Shown here piece after piece: positions 26,584 through 34,840 of a stretch of 64,000 bases of DNA. The notes under the pieces are model-generated. The model was not told the origin of the DNA. It did no database searches and was given only the letters and a program-made list of their open reading frames with translations. Position numbers and translations under genes: made by a program. This DNA is from Methylobacter tundripaludum. GTDB lineage: Bacteria; Pseudomonadota; Gammaproteobacteria; Methylococcales; Methylomonadaceae. The stretch lies in assembly GCF_002934365.1 (NCBI RefSeq), contig NZ_PTIY01000002.1:362405-426404 (forward strand). Direction: 5' to 3'. Positions within the stretch are counted from its first letter, which is position 1; each line of letters starts with the position of its first letter.

Positions 26584-28683
26584 TCAATCGAGAAAGTTCA
26601 ACGATACGCCTTCCAGTTTGAGAAGGTCGGTATCTTCCGCATAGTCGGCGCCGATTACCACGAGCGTAATCTGCAACTCGCTGACGTTGCTTGCGAGCAG
26701 TTTTTTGGCGCACTCCGTGACGTCGATCCGATGATTGCGCGGTGCATTGTGGCTGCGTGTTCTATGGTCGTGATCGCGCGCCTTGGGCGGCGGCGTGTCG
26801 CAGTGGCCGGGGCCGCCATAACAGGCGCCGTGGCCGAAGATGGACAGGTAGCCCGCATAATGCGGATTGCCGTCCAATTGCGTTTGCGCATCGGCTCCCG
26901 GTTGGTTGAGAAACGCGCGGACGAAACAGGAACGCGATAATTGCGGCACCCAGTGCAAGCGGATCTCCGCTTTACGGAAACCTTGAGTCACTTCATTTAT
27001 CGGTATCGGCTGGGAAATAATGCGCCCAACCGCAGCATCAAGCCCGACCGGAATGAAATAAGAGCAGCGCATGTATTCATAGCCGAAGCGCGCCGTATCC
27101 AGCATGTCTTGAACGGTGTAATTCCAGGGCGATAAAATGGCGTCCAAATCGGTCGGTATGCTGCTCGGGTTAAGCCGTTGCCATTCCGACCAGATACGGT
27201 CTACATTGACGTGAATCGGCCAGAAAACCGGGTCGTATGATGCGGTCAGGTTGCTGAACATGTCGCCGTATTGCGGCTGAGAGTACAAATCGGAACGGCT
27301 GTGTAACGCGCGTCCGCCGACCCGAACCATCGAGTTGCGCTTTTCGCCCAGCAAGGCTTTTGCAGGGCGGGAAGAACTTGCAAGTTTATGCGCGTCATAG
27401 GATGCGCCCTCGCCATAATCCGGGTTCATGCCTCCGGTCCAGATATGCATGGTGTTGTGCGGGTTCTGGTCGAGAAAGCCGAAGGCGCTGTCGTAAATGC
27501 TGCCGCCGCCGAAGTCCCTGAAATTGTTCAGACTCATAATCTGGCGAATATCTTCTGCGGAAGGGTAGTGATAGTGAATCGCTTGGTTGATGGTCTCGCC
27601 GCCGTATTCCGCCGGATAACGCAACGGATAGAAGAACGGATTGGAAGCGAGTAAAGCATCGATCATTCTTTGCCGGTTTTCGTTCTGCGGATCAGGCGTC
27701 AGGTACCGGTAACCGATAACGTTGTAAACATAACGGAAGAACAGGCTTTGCGAAGTAAAGCGCTGCCTGTGCTTGGCCATGTGCAGGAAAGCCAGTTTTT
27801 GCTCTTCGGATGGTGCGGGTTTGAGTTCGGCTATCAGTTTTTCCGCCTGAGCCACCGTCAAAAACGCTTGAAAAGACTTGGGGATAATCCAGCCTTTCTG
27901 GGCGCATTCCGGCCGATATTGCGGCATCACCCAATCCCAATAAGGCAGCATGATGTCCGGGTCGTAATCTTGCAGGTCTTGCTCGAATTCGTAAAGGTAA
28001 GCCCTGTGCCAAGGCAGGAAGCGTTCCCAGCCATGCTGGCAGTGGTTTTGATGGTACAGCGCCTGATTGTTATAGCTGCGCACATCTTCTGGCCATTTAT
28101 TGAGTTTATACAGATGGCGAAAGGCATCGCCCAAACGTTTGAGTTCAGGTTCGGTCATGCAATCAAGGTTGACGCGCTGTTTTAATTCTCCGGGCCGGCT
28201 GGGGCTTCGAGTCCCTGCAACCGCCACATTCAGTTCGGCAATTTCCCGTACCGATAATCCCGACGGCAGGGCTTCTGCCTGTATGCTGAGTTCTATCGTA
28301 CTGGCGTGGTCATCAGCCGGGCAGCCGTCGTCGATCCAATCGCTGATATATTCAATGTCCTCCGGCGATACCGCTATCCCGCCCCAAGGCAAACGGGGAA
28401 ATTGCGAACCGTCGAATGGCGATTCCCCTTTTAATCCGCGTATCAACGCCGATGCGGCGCCCCGATGGCAGTCGCTTTGATCGGCCTTGTGGCCGCAACA
28501 GCTGGAAGCGGGTTTCGGTGCGATCAGGCCTATATCGTAAATAACGGCTTTTTTCAGTTGCTCAGCGCCGCGATCCCAAAATCGCCCTATCCCGCCATAG
28601 TCCGCCTGGCTGTCTTTAGCGGCTTCATTCAGTATTTCTCTTACGCGTTCATAGCGCGTAACGTTGACTTGTTGTTCTGACAT
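26584..28683 (-). CDS. Tyrosinase-type copper oxidase with N-terminal extension
   Basis: A 699-residue type-3 copper protein. The CuA site is in NHCQHGWERFLPWHRAYLYE and the CuB site in NPHNTMHIWTGG plus DPVFWPIHVNVDRIW. The Cys two residues before a CuA His (CQH) recalls the thioether Cys-His link of fungal tyrosinases and molluscan haemocyanins. About 130 residues precede the catalytic domain and include ASSCCGHKADQSDCHRG and VSPEDIEYISDWIDDGCPAD. The C-terminal ~150 residues contain a His-rich patch (DHDHRTRSHNAPRNHR). No signal peptide is seen. The ATG at 28683 has GAGAGG seven bases upstream. Monophenol or diphenol oxidation is expected; the substrate is unknown. Confidence 0.9.
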   Translation of the reverse strand: MSEQQVNVTRYERVREILNEAAKDSQADYGGIGRFWDRGAEQLKKAVIYDIGLIAPKPASSCCGHKADQSDCHRGAASALIRGLKGESPFDGSQFPRLPWGGIAVSPEDIEYISDWIDDGCPADDHASTIELSIQAEALPSGLSVREIAELNVAVAGTRSPSRPGELKQRVNLDCMTEPELKRLGDAFRHLYKLNKWPEDVRSYNNQALYHQNHCQHGWERFLPWHRAYLYEFEQDLQDYDPDIMLPYWDWVMPQYRPECAQKGWIIPKSFQAFLTVAQAEKLIAELKPAPSEEQKLAFLHMAKHRQRFTSQSLFFRYVYNVIGYRYLTPDPQNENRQRMIDALLASNPFFYPLRYPAEYGGETINQAIHYHYPSAEDIRQIMSLNNFRDFGGGSIYDSAFGFLDQNPHNTMHIWTGGMNPDYGEGASYDAHKLASSSRPAKALLGEKRNSMVRVGGRALHSRSDLYSQPQYGDMFSNLTASYDPVFWPIHVNVDRIWSEWQRLNPSSIPTDLDAILSPWNYTVQDMLDTARFGYEYMRCSYFIPVGLDAAVGRIISQPIPINEVTQGFRKAEIRLHWVPQLSRSCFVRAFLNQPGADAQTQLDGNPHYAGYLSIFGHGACYGGPGHCDTPPPKARDHDHRTRSHNAPRNHRIDVTECAKKLLASNVSELQITLVVIGADYAEDTDLLKLEGVSLNFLD

Positions 28684-28700
28684 ATAAAATCCTCTCAATA

Positions 28701-28734
28701 GTACCGGCTGAGAACGTTAAATCGCAGCCGGTAC
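28701..28734 (-). promoter_or_regulatory. Intercistronic hairpin between multicopper oxidase and tyrosinase genes
   Basis: GTACCGGCTG at 28701-28710 and CAGCCGGTAC at 28725-28734 form a perfect 10-bp stem around 14 bases. There is no T run. It lies after the oxidase stop and just before the tyrosinase ribosome site, where it could adjust the relative output of the two genes or block exonuclease decay. Confidence 0.5.
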
Positions 28735-28748
28735 TGATGGAACGTAGC

Positions 28749-30491
28749 TTAATGATGATGGGGGAGACGCGTGCCGTCGGCGGTGTCTACCACTTCTTCG
28801 ATCTCCATCATGCCCAGGTCTTCATGGTCGAGAATGTGGCAATGCATGACGAATTGGCCGATGAAGTCCGTGTATTGGGTATAAACGTTGGTGACTGCCG
28901 GGCCTTGCACCAGTAACGTGTCTTTCCAGACCAGTTCGGGATTGCCGTCCGGCCCGGTTCTGGACCATTGGAACGGATTGACATGAATATGAAAGACATG
29001 CGGCAAAGGAGGAATCGGATTAGCTACGCCGGTAGGATCGCCCACTGTTGTCAGCGACCACATATCGGTCGCGTTGAGCGACAGCTGCCTTATATTGCCG
29101 GGACTGAAAGCACGGTAGTTGACCTGGAAATAGTTCCGGTTAGGATCTGTTAAGCCTTGGCCGAGTTTGTACACGACTTCTTGCACGCCGTTGGCTGTTT
29201 TGCTCAGGTCTGTATTGCCGAACGGCGCTAGATGAGCCATTTCCTCGCTGGTCGGTAAGGCCATGTCTTCGGTTTCCTCTGTCACCCGGAGTATGGCCAG
29301 TAAGTTTTCAGGTTCATCCGCTTGGCGCAATGATTTGGCTGATGATGTCGATTGATCGATAATCGGGTAGTCGCCCGGCTTTGTGCTTGCCTTGATCAGT
29401 ACATCGCTACGATAGCCGGGCTCCAGATCGATGGGGGTTCCTGCTTCCCAGGTGTCGATACGTCCCAAATAGTTGCCGTCCAAGGCAATCTCATGCAGAT
29501 CGTGGTCTTTGACCGCAAACTGAATGGATTCACGGAAAGCGGTGTCGACCAAGCGCCAACGCTGTACTTCGCCGCGCTTCATGGTGATGATGGGGACAAG
29601 CTGCCCGTTGATGGTAATGCGGCGTTTTGAACAGGGCCAGGTTCCATAGTTGCCTGAGGCCTTGCTGCAATCTTTCGGATTAGGCTTGGAAGGGCCGGGG
29701 AACAGTGTTGTAATCCTGTCGAGCTTTCCTTCTTCGTTATAAAGAATGGTTTGCAGCATAAAAATCTTTTCGCGGGCATTGGCCGCCAACAAGGACTTGG
29801 GCGTGGTTGCGGGATTGTCAGCGACGATAATTGCACCGCTCATGCCGCTGCCTACCTGAATCGAAGTGGAACCGTGGGCGTGAGCGTGATACCAATAAGA
29901 ACCGATAGGGTGAGTCGAGGGTACTTTAACTTCATAACCGAACTTGTTTTGCGGCTCGATGGCTATCAGCACATTGTCGCTGTTACCGGTCGGCGAAACG
30001 TGCATGCCGTGATAATGTAAATTGGTGGTATTAAATGAAGCGGGTGTCGTGGCGAGATAAGCGTGCTGGTTCTCTTGCTCGAATTGTCTTCGAATTTGAT
30101 CCGGCGTTTCCTTGGGTAACTGGTTATCCAGTTTCAGGTTTATGGTATCGCCTTGTTTGATGCGTAACGTCGGTCCCACCAATTGCCCATTGTAAGTGCG
30201 TAAAGTCAACGGACACCCTCCCAGCGAAGTGGTGCGCGGATCGGTGTACTTTACCGACATATCGGTATTCAAGCTGCCGTTGACCGAGACGATTTCCGGC
30301 GGATTTTGGAACGGTTTGTTGCCGTATTGAGCAGGATCGATGTTCTTGTATGCGCAAGCGCTATCGTTGGCCGCATTGACCGATGGCGTAAACAGCGCCA
30401 GCAATAGAGCTCCCAGTAGCAGCGGCAGCGGCGATGCATGTCCCTCTGAAGGATCAGGCAATTGTTGAAGATTATGTGTCGTTAGTTTCAT
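28749..30491 (-). CDS. Exported multicopper oxidase (laccase-like)
   Basis: A 580-residue three-cupredoxin oxidase with all copper motifs: NLHYHGMHVSP, GSYWYHAHAHGSTSIQVG, PHVFHIHVNPFQW and VMHCHILDHEDLGMM, where the T1 Cys is followed ten residues later by an axial Met. A signal peptide (hydrophobic LLLGALLLALFTPSVNA) ends near residue 40, so the enzyme acts in the periplasm; no twin-arginine motif is present. The protein ends in three histidines. Phenols, metal ions or bilirubin-like compounds are possible substrates. GAAGGGA precedes the ATG. It heads the apparent operon with tyrosinase, the LodA-like protein, the small protein and the LodB-like protein. Confidence 0.92.
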   Translation of the reverse strand: MKLTTHNLQQLPDPSEGHASPLPLLLGALLLALFTPSVNAANDSACAYKNIDPAQYGNKPFQNPPEIVSVNGSLNTDMSVKYTDPRTTSLGGCPLTLRTYNGQLVGPTLRIKQGDTINLKLDNQLPKETPDQIRRQFEQENQHAYLATTPASFNTTNLHYHGMHVSPTGNSDNVLIAIEPQNKFGYEVKVPSTHPIGSYWYHAHAHGSTSIQVGSGMSGAIIVADNPATTPKSLLAANAREKIFMLQTILYNEEGKLDRITTLFPGPSKPNPKDCSKASGNYGTWPCSKRRITINGQLVPIITMKRGEVQRWRLVDTAFRESIQFAVKDHDLHEIALDGNYLGRIDTWEAGTPIDLEPGYRSDVLIKASTKPGDYPIIDQSTSSAKSLRQADEPENLLAILRVTEETEDMALPTSEEMAHLAPFGNTDLSKTANGVQEVVYKLGQGLTDPNRNYFQVNYRAFSPGNIRQLSLNATDMWSLTTVGDPTGVANPIPPLPHVFHIHVNPFQWSRTGPDGNPELVWKDTLLVQGPAVTNVYTQYTDFIGQFVMHCHILDHEDLGMMEIEEVVDTADGTRLPHHH

Positions 30492-31083
30492 ATTCCGTCC
30501 CTTCGTTATTATTAATTAGAAATTGATTTGGGATGACAGCTATGGCCTACGTGTTTTTACGCAGTGTCGGTTCAGAGCATATAGAAAGAAACCGGCGCTG
30601 TATGTCGGTTATAGCTTAATGTTTGATAGTCGCAGGCTTACAGCTAAAGCATAAGGAATACAGGCGCTTATAAATCCATGTAAATCAATGGTTAAACGAT
30701 TTTTTTAGGCGGGAGTTACCTGTATTGATTTGAAAATAATGCAAAGAAGTCATTGATTTTCTTTATATCGGCTAGATCCAGCGCTTATCCGGTCTTTGCC
30801 GGAAAGATTCTAACGGTGAGTTTTTTTCCGTTTCTTGGTAACGCGATGCCGGCGAAGAGGTTTTGCTTGAGACAAACGGCTCCAATTACAGTTTTTTGGC
30901 TGTTGGGAATGCTTAATTGAGAGTGGAAGGCTTGAGGCGCCGTTGTGATTATTCAACAGCGTTATCGAGGGAACGGCTTGAAGCGCCGCTCCTCAAAGAA
31001 TGAAAGAATGCAAATATTCAAATCTTATCTGTATTCCACTGTATTTTGACAGGGCGGCGCAGATACGCGTTTCTTTTTCCAAT
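30492..31083. other. Upstream region of the oxidase operon, no gene
   Basis: About 590 bases upstream of the multicopper oxidase and downstream of the Anbu gene. It contains AT-rich stretches and two copies of GGCTTGARGCGCCG (30929 and 30976 areas). I see no protein gene. It presumably holds the operon promoter and any control sites. Confidence 0.45.
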
Positions 31084-31839
31084 TTACAAATCGACCCGCA
31101 TGGCTTTCGATGCCTGTTTATTGAGGCCGGGCAGTGCAGCTATCGCTTCCCGAAGCTTGTTTTCCCAGCTGCGCCGAAGTTGCAGCAGATAATCGTCATC
31201 GTCATCAAAGCAATAATATTCATCAAAACTGAAACTGTTTTTGCGGTACATGAGCATTTCTACCGGCGGCCCGACACTGGCGTTGCTGCGGATCGTCGAG
31301 TCCATTGACACCAGACAGCAGCGCGCGGCTTCGTCTATGGGCGTACCCAGCTTAAGGAACCGGTCCAGTATCGGTTTGCCGTATTTACTTTCACCGATTT
31401 GTAAAAACGGCGTGTTGGCTGAACTGGTTATGCTGTTGCCTTCGGCATACACCATAAAAGCGCCGTGCGGCTCATCGCCGATTTGGCCGGCTAAAATAAA
31501 ACTGGCCGACGGGTTAAACGCCGATTGTCCTTCGGGGTTGATATGCTGCTTTTGTTTTTCGACGCTGACATGACCCAGGTAGGCCGCGGCCTCGGACAAG
31601 CACTCGACATTATTGAGATTGACGCCGGCATTCTTGATCTTATCGCGGTGCAGCTGCTCCAAAACGGCTTGAGTGGTGGCAAGATTACCGGCGCACAGTA
31701 AAACAATCTTGCGGTCATCGTTGGTTTTAAAGGCATGCATTTTGCCGTGGGTACTGACGTTATCAATACCGGCGTTGGTTCTTGAGTCGGAAACCAGAAT
31801 AAGTCCTTCGTCGATAGAAGCGGCAATACAATAAGTCAT
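31084..31839 (-). CDS. Anbu-type proteasome-related peptidase
   Basis: A 251-residue N-terminal-nucleophile hydrolase. The protein begins MTYCIAASIDEGLILVSDSR, so removal of Met exposes Thr as the nucleophile. DSRTNAG, the GKMHAFKTNDDRKIVLLCAGN strand pair and the GDEPHGAFMVYAEGN region follow the proteasome beta fold. Anbu proteins are distant relatives of HslV and 20S beta subunits that form open-ring or helical assemblies, and their genes commonly lie near alpha-E, circularly permuted ATP-grasp and transglutaminase genes. All three partners lie 7-19 kb away in this window. No ATPase partner is seen. It appears to be a single-gene unit. Confidence 0.88.
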   Translation of the reverse strand: MTYCIAASIDEGLILVSDSRTNAGIDNVSTHGKMHAFKTNDDRKIVLLCAGNLATTQAVLEQLHRDKIKNAGVNLNNVECLSEAAAYLGHVSVEKQKQHINPEGQSAFNPSASFILAGQIGDEPHGAFMVYAEGNSITSSANTPFLQIGESKYGKPILDRFLKLGTPIDEAARCCLVSMDSTIRSNASVGPPVEMLMYRKNSFSFDEYYCFDDDDDYLLQLRRSWENKLREAIAALPGLNKQASKAMRVDL

Positions 31840-31985
31840 AAAAACATTCGGTTTGTTGTGTTTAAAGATACTTTTAAGCCATTATCCAACAAAGCAACGC
31901 CAACGTCTACGCCAGTTAAAACAGGTCTGGCGGTCTTTAATCAAGTGGAAGCTCCGCATGCAAGAACCAGAGGTACTCATCGTGG

Positions 31986-32999
31986 TTAGAGAGCGGCAGC
32001 CTTGCCTAGCCTGTCATTAATTGCTCGCCATGCTTCCGTTTGCGGAGGTTGTTCTATCAGAATGATATCGAGTTGCAAGTTATCCAACTCTCGTAGCGCC
32101 GTATAAAAGCTTTGCGCATAGCTAGCGGCTTGTTCGGGTAAGCGCAAAATACGGACTTGACCGGTTTCAGCTATGTCCAGCCGATAGTTCAAAACACCAA
32201 TTTTTTTGCCTGCGGCAGTTAAATGTTGAATCCTGTCCGGCAGCAATTCCGCCCGGCAACGCATGGCCGGTGTGGTCGGCGCATAATGTACCGCCATCAT
32301 GCCCGGCGCACGGATGTCTTCCGATATTTCCGGGGCCGGTGCGGCTGGCGTTGACGGTGTTAACAGCTCAATCTGCAAAACGGCTTCAATTTGCTGTTGG
32401 GTGATATGTCCCGGCCTGAGCAATCTCGGCTTGCCGCCGCTTAAATCGATAATCGTCGATTCAACGCCGACCCGGCAAGCGCCGCCGTCAAGAATCATAT
32501 CAACCGCATCGCCCAGTTCTGCGCTGACATGTAGCGCTTGAGTCGGACTGATCCGGCAAAAACGGTTGGCCGATGGCGCGGCAACGCCTCCGCCAAAGCT
32601 TCTTAACAAGGCCAGCGCTACCGGATGATCGGGTATACGCAAACCGACCGTTTGCTGGCCTCCGGTAACCGTCGGAGATACTCCGGCTTTTTTGTTCAAG
32701 ATCATTGCCAACGGGCCCGGCCAGAACCGATGCGCCAGCTTTAATGCGGCTTCAGGCACGGTGGCGGCCCAATCGCCAAGACTGTCAATATCGGCGATAT
32801 GCACAATCAACGGATGATCTGTCGGTCGTCCTTTGGCTTTAAATATAGCCGCGACGGCATCGGAATTGCCGGCATCCGCGCCAAGGCCGTAAACCGTCTC
32901 GGTCGGGAACGCGACCAGACGGCCTCGTCTTAATAAGTCAGCCGCATGATTAATCGCGTCAGCATCGGCAATAACGGGCTTGATGCTATTTTTACTCAT
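31986..32999 (-). CDS. Threonylcarbamoyl-AMP synthase, Sua5 (long) type
   Basis: A 337-residue protein with the YrdC/Sua5 catalytic domain (RLVAFPTETVYGLGADAGNS, KAKGRPTDHPLIVHI, VAAPSANRF) followed by the smaller C-terminal Sua5 domain (PGMMAVHYAPTTP, and an ending with AWRAINDRLGKAAAL). It makes threonylcarbamoyl-adenylate for the t6A37 modification of tRNA. It overlaps the pyruvate carboxylase B gene by four bases (ATGA), so it is the last gene of that operon. Confidence 0.92.
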   Translation of the reverse strand: MSKNSIKPVIADADAINHAADLLRRGRLVAFPTETVYGLGADAGNSDAVAAIFKAKGRPTDHPLIVHIADIDSLGDWAATVPEAALKLAHRFWPGPLAMILNKKAGVSPTVTGGQQTVGLRIPDHPVALALLRSFGGGVAAPSANRFCRISPTQALHVSAELGDAVDMILDGGACRVGVESTIIDLSGGKPRLLRPGHITQQQIEAVLQIELLTPSTPAAPAPEISEDIRAPGMMAVHYAPTTPAMRCRAELLPDRIQHLTAAGKKIGVLNYRLDIAETGQVRILRLPEQAASYAQSFYTALRELDNLQLDIILIEQPPQTEAWRAINDRLGKAAAL

Positions 33000-34825
33000 G
33001 AACAGGGTATTATCTCAATCAGCACTTCCTCGGGGTTAGCCGGTTCGCCTTTAACCACATGCACGGCTTTAACGGTTCCGGCTATCGGTGCAGTCACTTC
33101 CGTTTCCATTTTCATCGCTTCAGTGATTAAAACGGCTTGCCCCGCAACCACTTGCTGACCGACTTTGACCAATACTTCGAGAATGTTGCACGGCATATTT
33201 ACCGCCACATCGCCTTCCGCCGAAGGCTTGGCGCGCTTACTGGAAATCGCGCTTTTAACCGCGCCCTGGGTGCCGCCGTCCAGAACTATTTCGTCCAATG
33301 TTTCAACGACAATCTCCTCTGGAACGCCGTCCACCATGAAATAAAAATGCCGTAAAGTCTGGTTTTTCGGGCCGGCGCCGGTGACTTTGACGTGATAAGA
33401 CTCGCCATGCAGCGCCACATTAAACTCGGTAGGCGCTTTTTTAACACTGTCTATCGCTTTCGCCTCGATCTCCAGCGGCTCAGGCACTAAAGCGCTATTC
33501 GAGCGCTGTTCTAAAAACAGCCGACCCACTTCAGGAAACATCGCATAGCTCAGCACGTCTTCATCATTAAGCGCCAGCTCGCCGATTTCCTGGCGCAGAC
33601 TATTAAACTCCGGCTTGAGCAAATCGGCAGGGCGGCAGTCGATGACGTCTTCGTTGCCGATCGCGCGATTTTGCAAGTCGCGGTCAACGGCTGCCGGGGC
33701 CTTGCCGTAACCGCCTTGCAGATAACGCTTCACCTCGTTGGTAATGGTCTCGTAACGTTTGCCGGTCAGCACATTCAGTACGGCTTGGGTGCCGACGATT
33801 TGCGACGTCGGCGTGACCAAAGGCGGATAGCCGAGGTCTTTCCGCACCAGCGGGATTTCCTTGTACACCTCGCCGATGCGATCCAGGGCATTGCGTTCTT
33901 TCAGTTGATTGGCCAGATTGGAAATCATGCCGCCGGGCACCTGAAACACATGCACCTGGGTGTCGATGCCGGTGAATTCGCTCTCGTAACGATGATATTT
34001 TTTCCTGACCCCGGCAAAATAACGGTTTACGTTTTGTAGTTTATCCAGATCCAGGCCGGTGTCGTAATCCGTACCGCGCAATGCCGCGACCAGGCTTTCG
34101 GTCGGCGGATGGCTGGTGCCGCCCGACCACGACGAAATAGCCGTATCGATATGCCGACAGCCCGCTTCGATGGCTTTGAGCTGGCACATTTCCGCCAAGC
34201 CGGAGGTTGCATGGCAATGCAGATGCAGCGGCAGGTCTATCTCGTCTTTAAGCGCCTTGACCAGTTCGCCTGCCGCATACGGCGTCAGCAACCCGGCCAT
34301 GTCTTTAATCGCAATCGAATCGCAACCCAGCTCCGCCAAGCCTTTGCCCAACGCGACAAAACCGGCCACGTCATGCACCGGGCTGGTGGTGTAGCAAATC
34401 GTGCCTTGCGCATGTTTACCGGCGGTTTTGGCGGCTTCGATAGCGGTTTTAAGGTTGCGGATGTCGTTAAGCGCGTCGAAAATCCTGAACACATCCATGC
34501 CGTTTTCGGCGGCTTTGGCAATAAACGCCCGCACCACGTCGTCCGAATAATGCCGGTAGCCGAGCAGGTTTTGCCCGCGCACCAGCATTTGCAAAGGGGT
34601 AAGAGGCAAGGCCGCTTTCAGTTTAGTTAAGCGCTCCCAAGGATCTTCTTTCAGGAAGCGCAAGCAGGCGTCGAACGTCGCGCCGCCCCAGCATTCCAAG
34701 GACCAATAGCCGATCTCGTCGAGCATCGCGCAGGCAGGCAGCATGTCTTCGGTGCGCAATCGGGTCGCGATTAGAGACTGGTGGGCGTCGCGAAGAATAA
34801 CGTCGGTAATATGAACTTTTTGCAT
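32996..34825 (-). CDS. pycB: Pyruvate carboxylase subunit B (carboxyltransferase and biotin carrier)
   Basis: A 609-residue protein. The N-terminal carboxyltransferase domain has VILRDAHQSLIATRLRTEDM, WGGATFDACLRFLKEDPWER, metal-ligand histidines in LHLHCHATSGLAEM and a catalytic lysine in IAIKDMAGLLTPY. The C-terminal biotinyl domain carries EAMKMETEV. Its pairing with a biotin carboxylase gene 15 bases upstream, without the membrane subunits OadB/OadG, argues for two-subunit pyruvate carboxylase rather than the sodium-pumping oxaloacetate decarboxylase. It makes oxaloacetate for anaplerosis. Confidence 0.88.
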   Translation of the reverse strand: MQKVHITDVILRDAHQSLIATRLRTEDMLPACAMLDEIGYWSLECWGGATFDACLRFLKEDPWERLTKLKAALPLTPLQMLVRGQNLLGYRHYSDDVVRAFIAKAAENGMDVFRIFDALNDIRNLKTAIEAAKTAGKHAQGTICYTTSPVHDVAGFVALGKGLAELGCDSIAIKDMAGLLTPYAAGELVKALKDEIDLPLHLHCHATSGLAEMCQLKAIEAGCRHIDTAISSWSGGTSHPPTESLVAALRGTDYDTGLDLDKLQNVNRYFAGVRKKYHRYESEFTGIDTQVHVFQVPGGMISNLANQLKERNALDRIGEVYKEIPLVRKDLGYPPLVTPTSQIVGTQAVLNVLTGKRYETITNEVKRYLQGGYGKAPAAVDRDLQNRAIGNEDVIDCRPADLLKPEFNSLRQEIGELALNDEDVLSYAMFPEVGRLFLEQRSNSALVPEPLEIEAKAIDSVKKAPTEFNVALHGESYHVKVTGAGPKNQTLRHFYFMVDGVPEEIVVETLDEIVLDGGTQGAVKSAISSKRAKPSAEGDVAVNMPCNILEVLVKVGQQVVAGQAVLITEAMKMETEVTAPIAGTVKAVHVVKGEPANPEEVLIEIIPCS

Positions 34826-34840
34826 CTGTTTTTCCTTGTT

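Noticed and set aside
30644..30668. Possible minus-strand sigma-54 promoter upstream of the oxidase operon (TGGATTTATAAGCGCC)
   Set aside because: GG and GC spacing is right but the -12 half is GCGC in place of TTGC, and no NtrC-like site is near. It is within chance expectation.
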